Below, piece after piece: positions 1 through 11,956 of a stretch of DNA of 64,000 nucleotides. The notes beneath the pieces are model-generated. The model searched no databases and was not told the DNA's origin. It worked only from the letters and a program-made list of their open reading frames with translations. Numbering within the stretch: position 1 is the stretch's first letter; every line of letters starts with the position of its first letter. Source of the DNA: Panopea generosa (lineage: Eukaryota > Mollusca > Bivalvia > Adapedonta > Hiatellidae); NCBI GenBank assembly GCA_029582155.1, contig CM055895.1, forward strand, positions 62,287,078-62,351,077. The letters run 5' to 3'. A program made the position numbers and the translations under genes.

Positions 1-170
1 ACTACATAACATGTCGGGTAAAAATAAAACCAAAAATGTCATGTAGCGGGCTAGCTGTTCCATTCAGTATACTTCATGAATTGTATCTGCCTCAACTGTG
101 TTTCCCTGTAAAGCTCTATTTTGATATAAGCGCTATGTTTCCCAGACGTAAACGCGGCTATGTTAGCAGA

Positions 171-215
171 TATGACGTCATCACATATGACGTAATGTTA
201 TGTGACGTTATCAGA
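171..215. promoter_or_regulatory. Triple CRE-like site in a 15-bp tandem array
   Basis: Three TGACGT cores lie at 173-180 (TGACGTCA, the full CRE palindrome), 188-195 (TGACGTAA) and 203-210 (TGACGTTA), exactly 15 bp apart. The units 171-185, 186-200 and 201-215 are alignable, so the array may be a degenerate tandem repeat rather than a selected enhancer. CREB/ATF bZIP factors bind such cores in animals. No gene or promoter is visible nearby, so a regulatory role is inferred only. Confidence 0.35.
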
Positions 216-1052
216 GGCTCAGGTAACGTTTGCAAAAACGTACATTACTAGTTGGTATTTCTCTCTATATATCTTTAATTTGTTAGAATTAAGTAATAAG
301 TCACTTGATTTAAACAATATTTATTTGTTATCATTATATTACATACATGTATACATATTATAATTATTAAGCTATACATAAAAACAAAATTGAGAAGAAA
401 GTCTCTCTTTCGAATATCTTGAAAGAACTATACCATGTGTGACAAGTGCAATGAAAACAAATTAATTACTAGACAAACAAATAGTAAGCAGCGCTTGAAT
501 CACTTACTACACATGTCTCACTAAATACTGAATGGCTCTCGACGGTATATGTGCAATGTGATTATGCATTGAAACACAGTATGGTAGATATAACGTGAAA
601 ATGATTGATGCAATTTGTTTTAATGATATTAATAAGGTTCTAGTAACAATGTTTATAATAATAATTATAATGTTGAAATTGTTGTCAGCACGTATCAAGC
701 TCATGCAATCTGCCACTTTTGATTTATCGTTGCCATGTCCTTTTAATAGCACATACAAATGACTGTAAATGTAAAAGCATTTTCCCTATAATTTTGCTTT
801 CTATTTCAGACGTTACTCCTATGGTATTGTTCACCACAGGGATTTACCGTTCACTGTTTGCGATACAGCAAACAATAACATCATGCTATGTTTTCAAACA
901 AATGTAATTTTCAATTTATTTACGTAAACGTAAAACTAAGCAAATTTGAAAATGGGATTGTATTCTTTAATATTAATAGGTTCATGAAATTATTTTGATA
1001 AATTGAGTAAAGGTTAAGTAAAAAGTTTGCAAATTCTTGAATAACTATCTAT
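216..1052. other. Non-genic AT-rich stretch
   Basis: No coding or RNA gene is seen. A short ATT-rich run near 648-670 explains the isoleucine string in the only minus-strand open frame here (507-758). No dispersed repeat of this window was recognised in it. Confidence 0.6.
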
Positions 1053-1240
1053 GAGTCCGGATGGCCGAGTGATCTAAGATGACGCTCAACGGTCACTTAC
1101 ATTTCATTGCTTAGGCCAAGGGATCGACCTTTGCTCGGTCCAACAAAATTATATATCTTTGAGAAAGGTTGACATGCACTTGCGAAATGAGAGTGGTTCT
1201 CCTTATATTCATTCCGAGGTGGTCAACCATCATAAAAACT
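1053..1240 (+). mobile_element. SINE with Ser-type tRNA head, copy 1
   Basis: A tRNA-like head (A-box-like TGGCCGAGTGA, then a long variable arm and a B-box-like GGGATCGACC) is followed by a short body containing ACTTGCGAAATGAGAGTGG. The same head and body occur in reverse at 51862-52100 and, shortened, at 31561-31727. Such elements are Pol III transcribed and copied by a partner LINE. The boxes are mutated here, so this copy is old. The 3' limit is approximate and no target-site duplication was found. Confidence 0.65.
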
Positions 1241-2984
1241 GAATGATATATTGTATATATTTTTGCGTGTGATGAAAATGTAAACCCCATTAAAAAAACT
1301 GTTTATCGCTGAAATAAATGTTTGATATGACATATTTCAGCTTATATTACATGACTAATAATAACTATATGCATTATTATTTTTAGTATCTAAAATAACG
1401 TCATTTTAATATGTATGTGAGAGATGATAAATATTCTTTTATGCGTCATATAGAATAGCAAGTCTGCAAACTTCATTTCATTATAATTGCATTCTGTTCA
1501 TATTTATCAGATATTAAATTGATATATTGAAAATAAATTTGTTCTTTAATCATTTGATTTCAATTTTAGGATAGTTCCGTCTTATTGTAAAACTAATGAC
1601 AGAGCTTTAGTTTAGTCTAAAACTTTTTATAGCTCTAGAACATGTACATTATTGATAATTAACATACATATACTATGAAATTGCTATTAGAACACCAATA
1701 GTGTTTACTATAAACATACACGTCGAATGTGTGTTTGAAAGTTAATGTCTTAAAACATATTTGATTATGATCTAATATTAACCCTCTGGGAAATCATGTG
1801 AATATTGTCTCATTATATAGGCCGTGTTAATAACAAAAAAAACAACAAAACAAAACAATTTAGAAATATGAGGTTATAATGTTGGTGATAAAGCAAGTAA
1901 GAAAGATTCAGCACTGTTTCATCAACACATGAATATATGCATGTTCTTGTAGGCGCATCTTCATCATGTTATATGTATTTAGTAAATCTATTAATTGAAT
2001 TTTGAGAACAAGTCTAACTTCCTCATTAAATTATCAGAAGCAAAGGTATGTTATGCGTTATAAATTTTCGATCATTTGTTTGTATAGATAGAAATATAAC
2101 ACTTGTTATTTTATCTGTGATAACATGCATGCTGGATGTATTTGTATCGTGTGTTTGTAGTTGTAAGAATCTGGCGAGAATACAATTTTAAACTGTTTCG
2201 TTTTATAAATTGCTAGAGAGAATGGCGGTTTTCGGTGCACTCGTAAACAAAGATAGGTTCTCCAGTGGCGACGTTTGTTTCTGACCGTTCCGAGGTAGTG
2301 AAACTCCTTCCCTTCTGTATGTATGATTTGTACTTTTACGATCATTCTGTATATTGATATGTTTATGTTGATTTGGTGGCGGTGCTCTGTAAATGTATAT
2401 TCTCCTGGTCGCCATACATTGTCTTATTCTTGAAGACAGTCATAACCGAAATATATAGCCAAACCATTAGATTACGAAATATTTGTTAATATGATTTCAG
2501 TATTATGCTTTCAGACGTTTAAGTGAAAACTCTTAAAAGCAATTATCAATTATTTTATTTACGAAACTCCAAATGGTGTTCGTAAAGCCAAAAAGCTTTT
2601 AGCTAAAAGTTTCTTATTCAGTAAAATGGTTTCATTTTAGTGACGAACGATTAAACATTGGAATTATATTGAAAAATGTGTGGGAATACGTATGCAATCG
2701 TAAATAGGTTGGATCGGGTAGAGCAATTAAGAAAATGGATGGGATATTTATAGATATTTGGTAAAACATTTATTATCTCATGTTATCTATTCAATAATTT
2801 AGCACGTACAATGCAGATATACTAAGGGTATCCTAAGTTGGTTGGTATATTACGCACAAAACTAATTAAAAATAGTTGTTATTAATAATGTAAATAGGAA
2901 GTCATAATACTCTGTGCATTGTGTATTTAGAATATATGCCTAAAAGGAAGTAAAAAGCTACCAAACTAACTAAACGATTAATTT
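1241..2984. other. Non-genic stretch
   Basis: Two overlapping minus-strand frames of 79 and 70 codons (2106-2415) sit in slightly GC-richer DNA, but neither resembles a known protein and their codons do not look selected. Nothing else is recognised. Confidence 0.55.
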
Positions 2985-3565
2985 ACGTAAAGCTACTTGA
3001 TCTCTTTAAAGAGAATATATCATGATTTTTCAAAATTTTAAAACATTGGGTAAAACATCCCCTCCCCTAAAAAAACAAAAACACAATGCTTACTGCGGAC
3101 CCCGTACTGCCAAAATAATTAATTTAAATATGTCAAAATAATATATTGACTAGAGCTTCCCTAACTTGGACTACGCGCCTAGGCTAGACTACAATAGATT
3201 TCCCGTTTAAAAACATATTTTGTGACGTTTTACCCGTAGTAAAATTATTTCACTTTATAAGGAGTCCAAAAGACGATGCGAAGATTGTAAAACAGAATTT
3301 AAGTGTTGTGAATTATTAGGAAGCGGATTTCGTTTCAAGCTTACCATCACTCCAGTTTACATATAGACGATGTATGTTTATTAATGATAATAAGATTCCA
3401 TTCTTTTTATCCATTTTGATAATTTTCTTATTTTTAAGACGTTTATAGTGTTTTATCCAGATACACTCCCTTTGAGCGACATTTATAGCGTGTTATCCAG
3501 ATATACTCCCTTCAAGTGACATTTATAGCGTGTTATCCAGATATACTCCCTTCTAGGACATTCTA
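2985..3565. repeat. Dispersed repeat Z, copy 1
   Basis: This segment aligns by eye, with gaps, to 46610-47300. Shared blocks include CTACGCGCCTAGGYTAGA (3171-3188 here), AATAGATTTCCCGTT, the block around TTATTAATGATAAT (3379-3392), and ATTTTTAAGACGTTTATAG. The order and orientation of the blocks are the same in both places. No reading frame or terminal repeat was identified, so it could be an LTR, a UTR piece or a non-autonomous element. The 3' end carries a 40-bp minisatellite that is single-copy in the paralogue. Confidence 0.6.
3438..3564. repeat. 40-bp minisatellite, about 3 units
   Basis: TTATCCAGATA recurs at 3453, 3493 and 3533, a strict 40-bp period. Each unit also holds ACTCCCTT and TTTATAG. 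The last two units are nearly identical and the first is diverged, which suggests recent duplication at the distal end. Confidence 0.9.
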
Positions 3566-4254
3566 TATTTTAGGAACACCGAATGAACACAATGATTGCA
3601 GGGACCCTAAAAAGCGAGCTGTGGAATTTCTGAAATCGCAACTGGTGACCGAGCTATTCATATAACCATATCATTCCATATGTTCGATAAAGGCTAGTCT
3701 TTCAGAGCAATGTCTAAAAAACTTAAGCTGATGTAACATGATTTATAAACGTTACGATTGATTCTCTTTCATCTAATTAATTAAAGCCGATAAATTCAAC
3801 AAAAAGTTAAATTGTGCCAGTAGCCTGACAATATCACATAAACAAACTGGCTTAAAATAAAACTTGTTTTCCCATCGCATATTCTCTTTATGCTGATCAC
3901 ACACATGTCATATTATATAAATCCATTTATGTAAAAATATATGCCCAGAATATTGATTCGTAACTTAACAAGCCGCGGCACGGTGTGTCTGCTATAAGTG
4001 GAATATAGTTGGGTACTTCATATTTTACTAAGAATGCACAGAATCAGGATAAAGACTGTGTTTTTATAATTTAATCCTGAAAATATCGTCAAAACTGTTA
4101 CGAAGATTTAATACGTATGCATTTTTAATCAAACACTATGCATAGGTCTGAATATGTCTCCAATAATTTTAATGTTTTTATTTGCTTTATTCCCATATCC
4201 GAACTTATTTCCATAACTGTAGACCTCGAAATAAGTTATATAAACTTATTATAA
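3566..4254. other. Non-genic stretch
   Basis: Nothing recognised; no open frame of 60 codons or more. Confidence 0.55.
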
Positions 4255-4400
4255 TTCGGGGCACAAAGTCCAGAGGTAGAGCATCGGGCCGAGGATATGC
4301 GGATGATATGTTGGAGCCTACGTCCTAACTTTGTGTGGTGTCCTTGAGCAAGGCGCTTTATCCACATATACCAAGTACTGATTCTATCAAGGATAATGGT
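4255..4400 (+). mobile_element. SINE fragment with GTCCAG-type tRNA head
   Basis: The head GTCCAGAGGTAGAGCATCGG resembles the 5' half of a tRNA with an A box. Downstream is CCTTGAGCAAGGCGCTTTA, a motif of the kind common in marine invertebrate SINE bodies. Related heads lie at 24908, 29686 and 52475. The B box is poorly preserved and the 3' end is uncertain. Confidence 0.5.
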
Positions 4401-5827
4401 ATCTTTCTATAACGCAAGACACTGTTTCAAAATCGACTGTATATAAAAAATATATAAAAATATTAAATTGAAAGATAACACATTATTACAAAGATTTTTG
4501 ACTTCATTACTACAGAGAATATATTGAATACATTTTTCTATAAAGCTTCACGCAATTACATTTAAACATCACAAATAGGGATTTTACACACAAGTGAAAA
4601 CTCACGACACAAAAAACAATATATAAAATAATCAGTTAGACTGGTTTAATGTTTAAAATACTTTTGCATAACCTGAAATTGAATATATGTCACAAATAAT
4701 ATCTAAATGTGATAAGGTATTGGCCCTTACCGACCCTGTGACCTCTCTAAACAACACAAGGATTCTACCAAAATAAAAAGATTTGGGAGCGATCTATATA
4801 AGCTCCAAACCTATTTCTTAATAGAGCATTTACTAAATAAGTTTACACTTGTTTAGTGTTAATAACCAAATAATTATCTTAATTGATAAACCCCCTATCA
4901 ATGAGAAAGAAATGGTGGCATCTTGCTCATTTGCCGTCTCTATTCAGACCACTTCCATAAAATGGAACCCTTGGGATATTTTCTGTCTAAATAACGTATT
5001 GACATGTTTTGCAATTTCAATTTATATCAAATTATCTTTCTGTGCAAAGTTACGTCTGCGAGACGATGGCGTATTTTATGGAAGCAGATTATGATACGAC
5101 CTAGACATTTATCAATAACTTTGTTTCTAAGAAAATTAGGAATGCTTGGTTCTGTTTATTTACTATTACGGTTTTAATTGGTTTCCCTTTTCTGCAAAAT
5201 AAAATCCGCCAACAACATTTTCCAACGGTTTCTGCTAACGTTGTAACTGAAATAAAGTATGCGTTGATCATATATTACCTATTCTTGACTTAGAAGTCAA
5301 TAAACTCACGAGTATTTGTCGTAAATAAATAACGGATATATATTTACAGCCATCTTCCCAGATATTCGATCAGTATTTTGTACCATATATTTCAGCAAAA
5401 CTTAGGCAAAATTTAAACGTCTTAGATAATCCATCTTGTTTCGAAGAAATTGATAATTGGCTTTAGGTCACATACCAGTTACCTCCCCTTAGTGAGTGAC
5501 AGTAGCAAGATTATTGCGCCCAAGAAATTAGAGCTGTGTAAATCGGTTGGGCTTTTTTTGTCGAACATGCTTAAAATGGACATATATTTGTACATATGAG
5601 AACATTGGAAGTTCTGCCAAGTTTGGATGACATTGTGCACTGTTGGATGAATATATAAGTTTGAAAATGCCTAGTGATACACTGCAACAAATGGGCAGAA
5701 TTGTCAAAAATGTAGAGGTATCATCAAAACATCATAAATGTTTTTCCTGCATATTTCGACTAACATACGACAATCTATGGAAATAAGCCACTTTAAGAAC
5801 CATTGGCAATGTGTTCAGTGTTTCAGA
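4401..5827. other. Non-genic stretch
   Basis: An 81-codon plus frame (4849-5094) is not recognisable as protein. A short block near 5550-5600 (TTTTTTGTCGAACATG and what follows) weakly resembles 9675-9720, possibly two worn copies of one repeat. Confidence 0.5.
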
Positions 5828-5908
5828 AGTGCTTGTCTCTATATGTAGAACAGAAGTTCATGTCTCTATATGTAGAACAGAAGTGCATGTCTCTATATGT
5901 ACAAAATT
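5828..5908. repeat. 27-bp tandem repeat, 3 units
   Basis: TGTCTCTATATGT starts at 5834, 5861 and 5888, giving a 27-bp period. The units share GAACAGAAGT and differ at only a few positions. Confidence 0.9.
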
Positions 5909-5929
5909 AATTGGTGTGTTAGACATTTA

Positions 5930-6125
5930 CATCGCTGGCTGTATATCCACAATACACTTACTGTGTATGAAAGCATGCCTAGAGTTGTAGTTTGTTGCTG
6001 ATATATAAAATACGCCATTGTCGCCATACATCGCTGTTGGCTGTATGGCAACAATACACTTATTGTGTATGAAAGCATGCCTATAGCTGTAGTTTGTTGA
6101 TGAGATATAAAATACGCCATTGTCG
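5930..6125. repeat. About 100-bp tandem duplication
   Basis: Two units start with CATCGCTG at 5930 and 6029. ACAATACACTTA (5949) recurs as ACAATACACTTAT at 6051, and both end in AAATACGCCATTGTCG. One 3-bp indel separates the units, so the downstream period is 102 bp (34 codons). This is why a 75-codon minus frame (5893-6120) shows two similar halves. I treat that frame as a by-product of the repeat. Confidence 0.9.
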
Positions 6126-6130
6126 TACGT

Positions 6131-6822
6131 ATGTCTACGGAAAAGATGTAATCACAGAAGACGATGTGTGATCAGGTGGTTTTCAGCATAGTAATTATAT
6201 CGGCAACGAACACGTCCTTCCCTTGGGTATACACTTTGATTTCAGCTTCCCTGATTAGGAACGGAGAATGTGTAATTAAACGCGATACGCTGTTCATACT
6301 GGTATAACAGGAAGCAGTTATTATAAATGAACATTATTTAATGATTCATAACAGCCCATGACAGTTCTGCGTTCAACTAGTGTCATATTGGTATAAATAA
6401 TCGTCTGCGAGTGTTCAGTTCACATTAAAACATAATTATATTTCGTTTTATCACAATTTTTTTTAATAGTATTTGACATTGGTTATAAAACTTAAACAAA
6501 AAGCAAACATTTGGTACTTCGTCAACCAAATTAAGTTAATTGCACGAATGTATTTGTTCTTGCATGTGCTATTGTTACTGAAGAACTATATTTTATATTG
6601 TATAATGCTACATGTATATATGTCCCGTCACGTTGAACCTGTGTTTAAAAAAACATTATAAGATTGGTGGTCGAAAGAAAAATGTGGAAAATTCGGTAAA
6701 AAAGGAGAAATATTAAATTACGGAGAAGTTAAATTTTGTCATTATCACATTTTGAGATATTAATCTTAAAGTGTTCAAAATATTTTGTGTGTAATTTTTA
6801 TTTTGGCAAGGAAAATATATAA
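6131..6822. other. Non-genic stretch
   Basis: Only a 62-codon frame of low-complexity hydrophobic residues (6473-6661). No gene seen. Confidence 0.55.
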
Positions 6823-7011
6823 GATTGTGTCTCATTATCATTCGCCTCTCAACGCTTATTTAAGTGGGAAAGTTATTAGTTACTTGCGAAAACGGAGTGT
6901 GCTTGAGTACTGGTTAACCTTTCAGGATCCCAGGAAACAGTGGTTAGGTTAATTGATCGTCTGTTTGCCCTCGATGGCATAAAATGATGCTAAATATTTA
7001 ATCAATCATAC
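6823..7011 (+). mobile_element. SINE family A, 5'-truncated
   Basis: Lacks the tRNA head but keeps the body: GGGAAAGTTATTAGTTACTT, GAGTACTGGTTAACC, CAGGATCCCAGGAAACAGTG, GGCATAAAATGA and a tail of AATATTTAATCAATCA. The same blocks occur in reverse in the full copies at 16308-16596 and 19721-20002. The 5' truncation fits LINE-type target-primed reverse transcription. Confidence 0.8.
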
Positions 7012-7678
7012 GCAGTTCATTTAAGTTTCGAGCCAGTATTTATTACACTTCTTATATGACACATAGAAATACATTTTGTACAATATCTTCTTTTCCCGAA
7101 CATTGAACTAAAAACTGAATTAACTGACATAAACTTGATATTATTACTTGAATCCATCTTATAAGATAAAAGTGATGTATCATGGTGCTTAGATATACTC
7201 ACAGTTACCTTTTTGTGATACGTGATCTATCAAAATTTGCAAAAATGTTGTCCATGCGTACAGATAACTAAAGGCTAAATAGTACTTCCACCTAGAATTG
7301 CAATTTTTTGACGTACGAAATAAATCACGTGATTTCAATTTGATTTCGATCTCATCAGCAATATCGGCCATCTCTAATCATCAATCCACTGACGAGGTGA
7401 AGGTCGTCAGACAGTGTGTGGGTGATAATTATTTGTAGATTCGGGATACTTCGTTCCGATGTCAGCATTCCGATTAAATATATAATTCTTGTCGCTGTTG
7501 TGAAATGCGTATTTAAGTTTTTATTTATCGATTATAATACGATGATTTATTCTTCCTCTCATATTTTTAACGTTTATAGCGATATTTTCTCACACACTAT
7601 CGCTTTGATGACAAAAAAGACAGTTAAAGAACATTTAGTTTAAGTCAAAATTTCTAAATATTTCTTTAGAAGTTTTAT
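7012..7678. other. Non-genic stretch
   Basis: Three short frames (60-75 codons) without recognisable similarity. Nothing else seen. Confidence 0.5.
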
Positions 7679-7679
7679 C

Positions 7680-7710
7680 GGGGGTGGGGGGTGGTGAGGG
7701 GGGGGGGGGG
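7680..7710 (+). other. G-run, possible G-quadruplex
   Basis: A 31-base purine-rich tract contains G5, G6, GG and a terminal run of 13 Gs (7698-7710), enough guanine tracts for an intramolecular quadruplex. In an AT-rich window it stands out. The long homopolymer may also be a place where read length or assembly is unreliable. Confidence 0.7.
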
Positions 7711-7840
7711 AGCATTACTGGTTAATATCTATACCATCACCTTTCCAAAGTCGAGTTAATTCGAACGATAATAAAAATCACCAAATTTTCGAAGTTTAAT
7801 GTCTTAAACACAAGTTGATATTAATTATATAAAAACGAGC

Positions 7841-8186
7841 AAGGCCTGATTAACTCAGTAGGTAGCGTGTCTGGCTAGCAATCAGGTTTCACGATTTCGA
7901 ATTTTCGCTCTGCCACAATCTTCACGATGACTGATATACCGCATTACGTTTCATTGCTATTCGTCTCTGAGGTTCTTGAGTTCGAATTCTAGCCCGGACA
8001 CAGTCTTGTTATACGACATTGCGTTTCACTGACACTCGTTTCCTTTGGCCTGTTCAATTACTTGTGGAGATGACTGTGCTTGAGTACTGGTTTACCTTCA
8101 AGGATCCTCGGAAAAAAATAGGTTCGCTTAACTGATTGCCTATGTCTATTATCCCTCGATGTCATATAAATGACACTATAGACTAA
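7841..8186 (+). mobile_element. SINE family A, internally duplicated copy
   Basis: A tRNA-like head (GGCCTGATTAACTCAGTAGG at 7844-7863, then TGGCTAGCAATCAGG and a degenerate B box TTTCGAATTTTCGC) leads into the family body GATATACCGCATTACGTTTC. A second, diverged TTCGAATTCTAGCCCGGACA and TATACGACATTGCGTTTCAC then follow (about 7980-8030) before the usual GAGTACTGG, AGGATCC and GATGTCATATAAATGA tail. Other copies have this middle part once, so this copy has a duplicated centre or is a recombinant of two elements. No target-site duplication was found. Confidence 0.7.
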
Positions 8187-11100
8187 ATCCAACGAAACAA
8201 TGACAACTAATGTCGCCGATCTTTAGTACTATATTTTTTTACTCTTTGTCCTATATATAAAACAAATTTTAGTTATTGTTAGAATAAGATAACCAATATT
8301 TTAAAGTAAAATTTTATTGCACTTTTACGAGTCAAGGGTATGAAGTAAGGTTTGATGTTCTTGTGTGTCCCCAAATGCTCAGTGACCAGTTACAAAATAT
8401 ATTAAAAATAACAACTTATTGGAATAAAAGATGAACTGAAAGTGATACACATATTTTATATTCAATTCACATTTACATATACGTATTTGTCTGTTACTGA
8501 CAACAATATATAACAATGCATTTAAATTAAATGCGTCTGGAACTCTGCAGTTTAATTTTATTGCATAATTCACAAAATGAGCAAACAGGTTGGGCCACAC
8601 GTTCTATAAACATTAGATCCTTTCAATATATAAATATTATTAGAATCAAGATGGCAAGTATAGTATTCAGTAGGATGTAAACCAACACTCAAAGAAATGA
8701 AGTGATAAATAAAAAGAGGAAATAATTAAAGTAAGAGGTAAGAAGAAGAGAGATATGACATAACTTGTTTTCAGTACTATCATAATATCGTTCCGGTGCA
8801 TTGGAGGGCTGCATAAAATTGGTTATCAGATGCCGAGAGTTAGTTGTTGACAAAGCGTTTTGTGTCTTTAACGAATTGTTGTACCTGTGTCAATATAAAT
8901 GTATTTATATCACTGGTATACGAACTCTTACCAAATAAAAGCACAGGTGTACTTAAGGGATGAAACGTTTAATTTTACTGAGTGTCACGTAAATTAGAAA
9001 ACATGTGTTCCGTAACTTAGAAAAAATCATTTGCTCCATGTGCATTCCATATATAAAATAAATGCATATACCAATGACCGTTTAATATCCCCTTCGGCAT
9101 TCCCATGTGACAGGGTAATAACCAGTGTCGGTCCGTGCTTCCTAGTATGCGTCCAATTGTCAATAATATATCGCTTATGGATCTAGTTGTTTGTTTTCAG
9201 TTACACAATGGTTGTGTTCAATTCAGTGACACAGTAATTATGTTAAATTCAGTCGTTTAAAAATATAATACGAAATAACATAGAACACGAAAAAATAGGA
9301 ACTTGGTGAATGATCGCTAAAACAAGAATAATCAAAGGTAAAGTCATGTTACGTTCGCACAAAACAGCTGAATGATGAGAATCAATTGAAGAGGCGTGGA
9401 CAAAACAAGTAGACATACTCGTAACTTTATGTTTAACACAAGCAGCACAAAAAACCATTGTGCCCCACTAATGAATGACGACGGACACTTATCAATACTT
9501 ACTGCAAAAGTCCACAAAAATAATTTTTCGAGTATTAGAGTTCTCATACAACTAAATAGAATATCTAAAAGACAAAAACGAAGAATTGCAAATAAACTTT
9601 AAGTGCGCAGATATAAATCGCACATGAAGGGAGAGACAATATGTTAGTAGTGAGACAAACAACATGCAATATTGGGGGCTGTTTTTGTTGAACATGGATT
9701 TAAAAGCGATTATATTTGTAAATGGGAAAGAGTTGTATTAACACATGATAGATCGAATAATAATGAAGTTTCCATGGCAACTAGTCAGGAGGCTGCACTA
9801 CCGGACGTTGATAAAATCCTGGCAATATTGCAAATAAAATAGTCACTGAAAATGACTACGTATTTGCGTTGTACGGCAATCTTTGTTAAAAATGTAAAGT
9901 CCTGAAAATCGACAATCAAGACAACACGATTCAAATTACATTGGTGGCCTGCTGACGAAGATAAAGCTTGGTTAGAAAGAGAAATGTGCTTCGTAAAAGC
10001 TTCCATCCTGTTGCAGTCGCAAAAACAAATATGCGAATATTTCCTGTTCATGACGAGGTGATTAGTTTCATCAAAGGTGGAACAATCAATACAGTGTGTC
10101 AATTACGGGATAAACTGTTACGTGTTAAATTTTGGGTACATGCATGAAATGTTATCATAAGGAGATGGCAATTTCATAAGTTTCTAGTAACCAAATAGGT
10201 TTGCTGAATAGTTCATGTTTATTTATGCACTACAGTGTATGTTACAGAAAATAATTTGCAGCTTCTTTAAAAACTATGTATGCTTATTCAAATAAATGAA
10301 AAATCATACTAAATATTAAAAATGCAGAGATTATAGACATTCTGTATTTGTTTAGTTTTTTTTTAGTTCTAATGATATTGGCGTATCGTTCTGTGGACAT
10401 TCGATTTTACGTATGTACTAATATATGTTTAATTTACGGGACAATTATTTGATCATTATTTTTGCAAGGACACTCTTGCTTATGTTTTCCTATACGCATG
10501 CATTATTGCTCCTATGTCAGTTTTGTCTAAATTACTTGTCTGACGGTTATGGAAAACAAAATAAATATACATTTTGAATGATAAAAATTCTTAAAACGTT
10601 TTGTTTTTCATTAATTTCGTTGGAAATTAAATATATGTTTATGATTCCTTAACTACGACTCCATGCCATAACATGGATTCAATTTTCAGGAGATACAAAT
10701 GCTACAAATTCTAATTTGTTTCAATGAACTTGTAAGTTTTAAATAGTGTGCATTAAATTGTCTAGCGACATAACTTCTCTCAACCGAAAAAATACATTAC
10801 TCTCGAGTTATGTTAAAAATATTTTGGATTTATACCGCTGCGACATGGCGAAAACCAAGAATGCCACTGGCAATATTTTTAGTAATTTATCAAAATTCGA
10901 TTCTGGAAACCTGCAATTGTCACAGTTCCGTGAGATTGAGTTTACTGGTATATCCAATAAACATCTATGAAATCGTATCAGGCATCATCGATTGACGGCA
11001 ATAAATAATTACATAATATGCAAGTCAATGTACTGTGCTTGATGGTTGTACAATTTTGAAGTGATTACAATATTGGAAACCAATAAGACTGGCGTAGACA

Positions 11101-11924
11101 TCTTGACCATAACCGGTATTGGTCTGGTTTGTCATTGAGATGAGCCTTAACGACCTCATCGATTTGACCGTCACATGTCCACAACATTCAAACCAACAGA
11201 AAAGCCACAATGACATACGTGAGTATATACCTAAAGAAGGACAAACCTAACAATAAAAAGATATAGTATGTCATATTAAAGTGCAGTCGTACGATGACTG
11301 TATATGTGGTCATATTGCATTTAATGACGTTTTACTGGCCACAATGTCACAATGTACGGAGGCTTTGCCTTGAAACTTATAGATATTGATAAATATAGAA
11401 ACCATGCAAACCATTGCAATGTCATAGATAATTCCTATTTTCAACCAATATTGTGCGAAATTACGATTTTAAGTTGAAGCCGGAATTGGCCACTTCAACG
11501 TATATTTCAGACTCAGACACGTGCACACGCAGAAAAAAAATTAGATTGTTGTCAAAAGGTTTTGTTACAAAATGAGAAATAATTTAAATACTTTAATACG
11601 GGCAAATCACAGAGATCATTTGGTCGTTTGCTTATGTTGCAATATCAATCTTCATAACAACGACTTTACGGTGTGCAGTTTTGGTTCTGGTAAATCTACA
11701 TTTTCTTTTTCTGTTGCCCTATTAAACTATATTTGTCAAAATAAAAAAAAAATCTTAAAAGTGTGATTAACATTCAACAGATAGAAAAAAAAATAAATCA
11801 GTGAATTCCAATAAAAAATATCTGGCATTATGCATTTTAAACAAAAAACAAAAGCCGTATCAATCGAATGTCACAGCTAAACACACTTACGATATATTAC
11901 AATTAGTACTAAAATAATGCGAAT
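8187..11924. other. Long non-genic stretch
   Basis: The longest frame is 105 codons on minus (9785-10102). It has several Cys and His residues, but no zinc-binding spacing I recognise and no signal of a known family. Two overlapping plus frames lie at 10746-10995. No repeat family of this window was identified except a weak match of 9675-9720 to 5550-5600. Confidence 0.5.
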
Positions 11925-11955
11925 ATTAATTAATTAATTAATTAATTAATTAATT
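11925..11955. repeat. (ATTA)n microsatellite
   Basis: An uninterrupted ATTA/TTAA tetranucleotide run of about 7-8 units. Confidence 0.95.
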
Positions 11956-11956
11956 T

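Noticed and set aside
3438..3564. CRISPR-like direct repeats (also 5828-6125 and 18690-18803)
   Set aside because: Units are contiguous tandem repeats with no unique spacers, in a eukaryotic sequence context.
7844..7920. Possible functional tRNA gene
   Set aside because: The acceptor and T stems do not pair well and the sequence continues into the SINE body. The same holds for the other tRNA-like heads at 1053, 20540, 37400, 29686 and 52475.
5550..9720. Similarity between about 5550-5600 and 9675-9720 as a new MITE family
   Set aside because: Only about 45 bases align loosely. No ends or further similarity could be found.
9785..10102. 105-codon minus frame with several Cys/His
   Set aside because: Cys/His spacing fits no zinc-binding domain I recognise, and the base composition is not coding-like.
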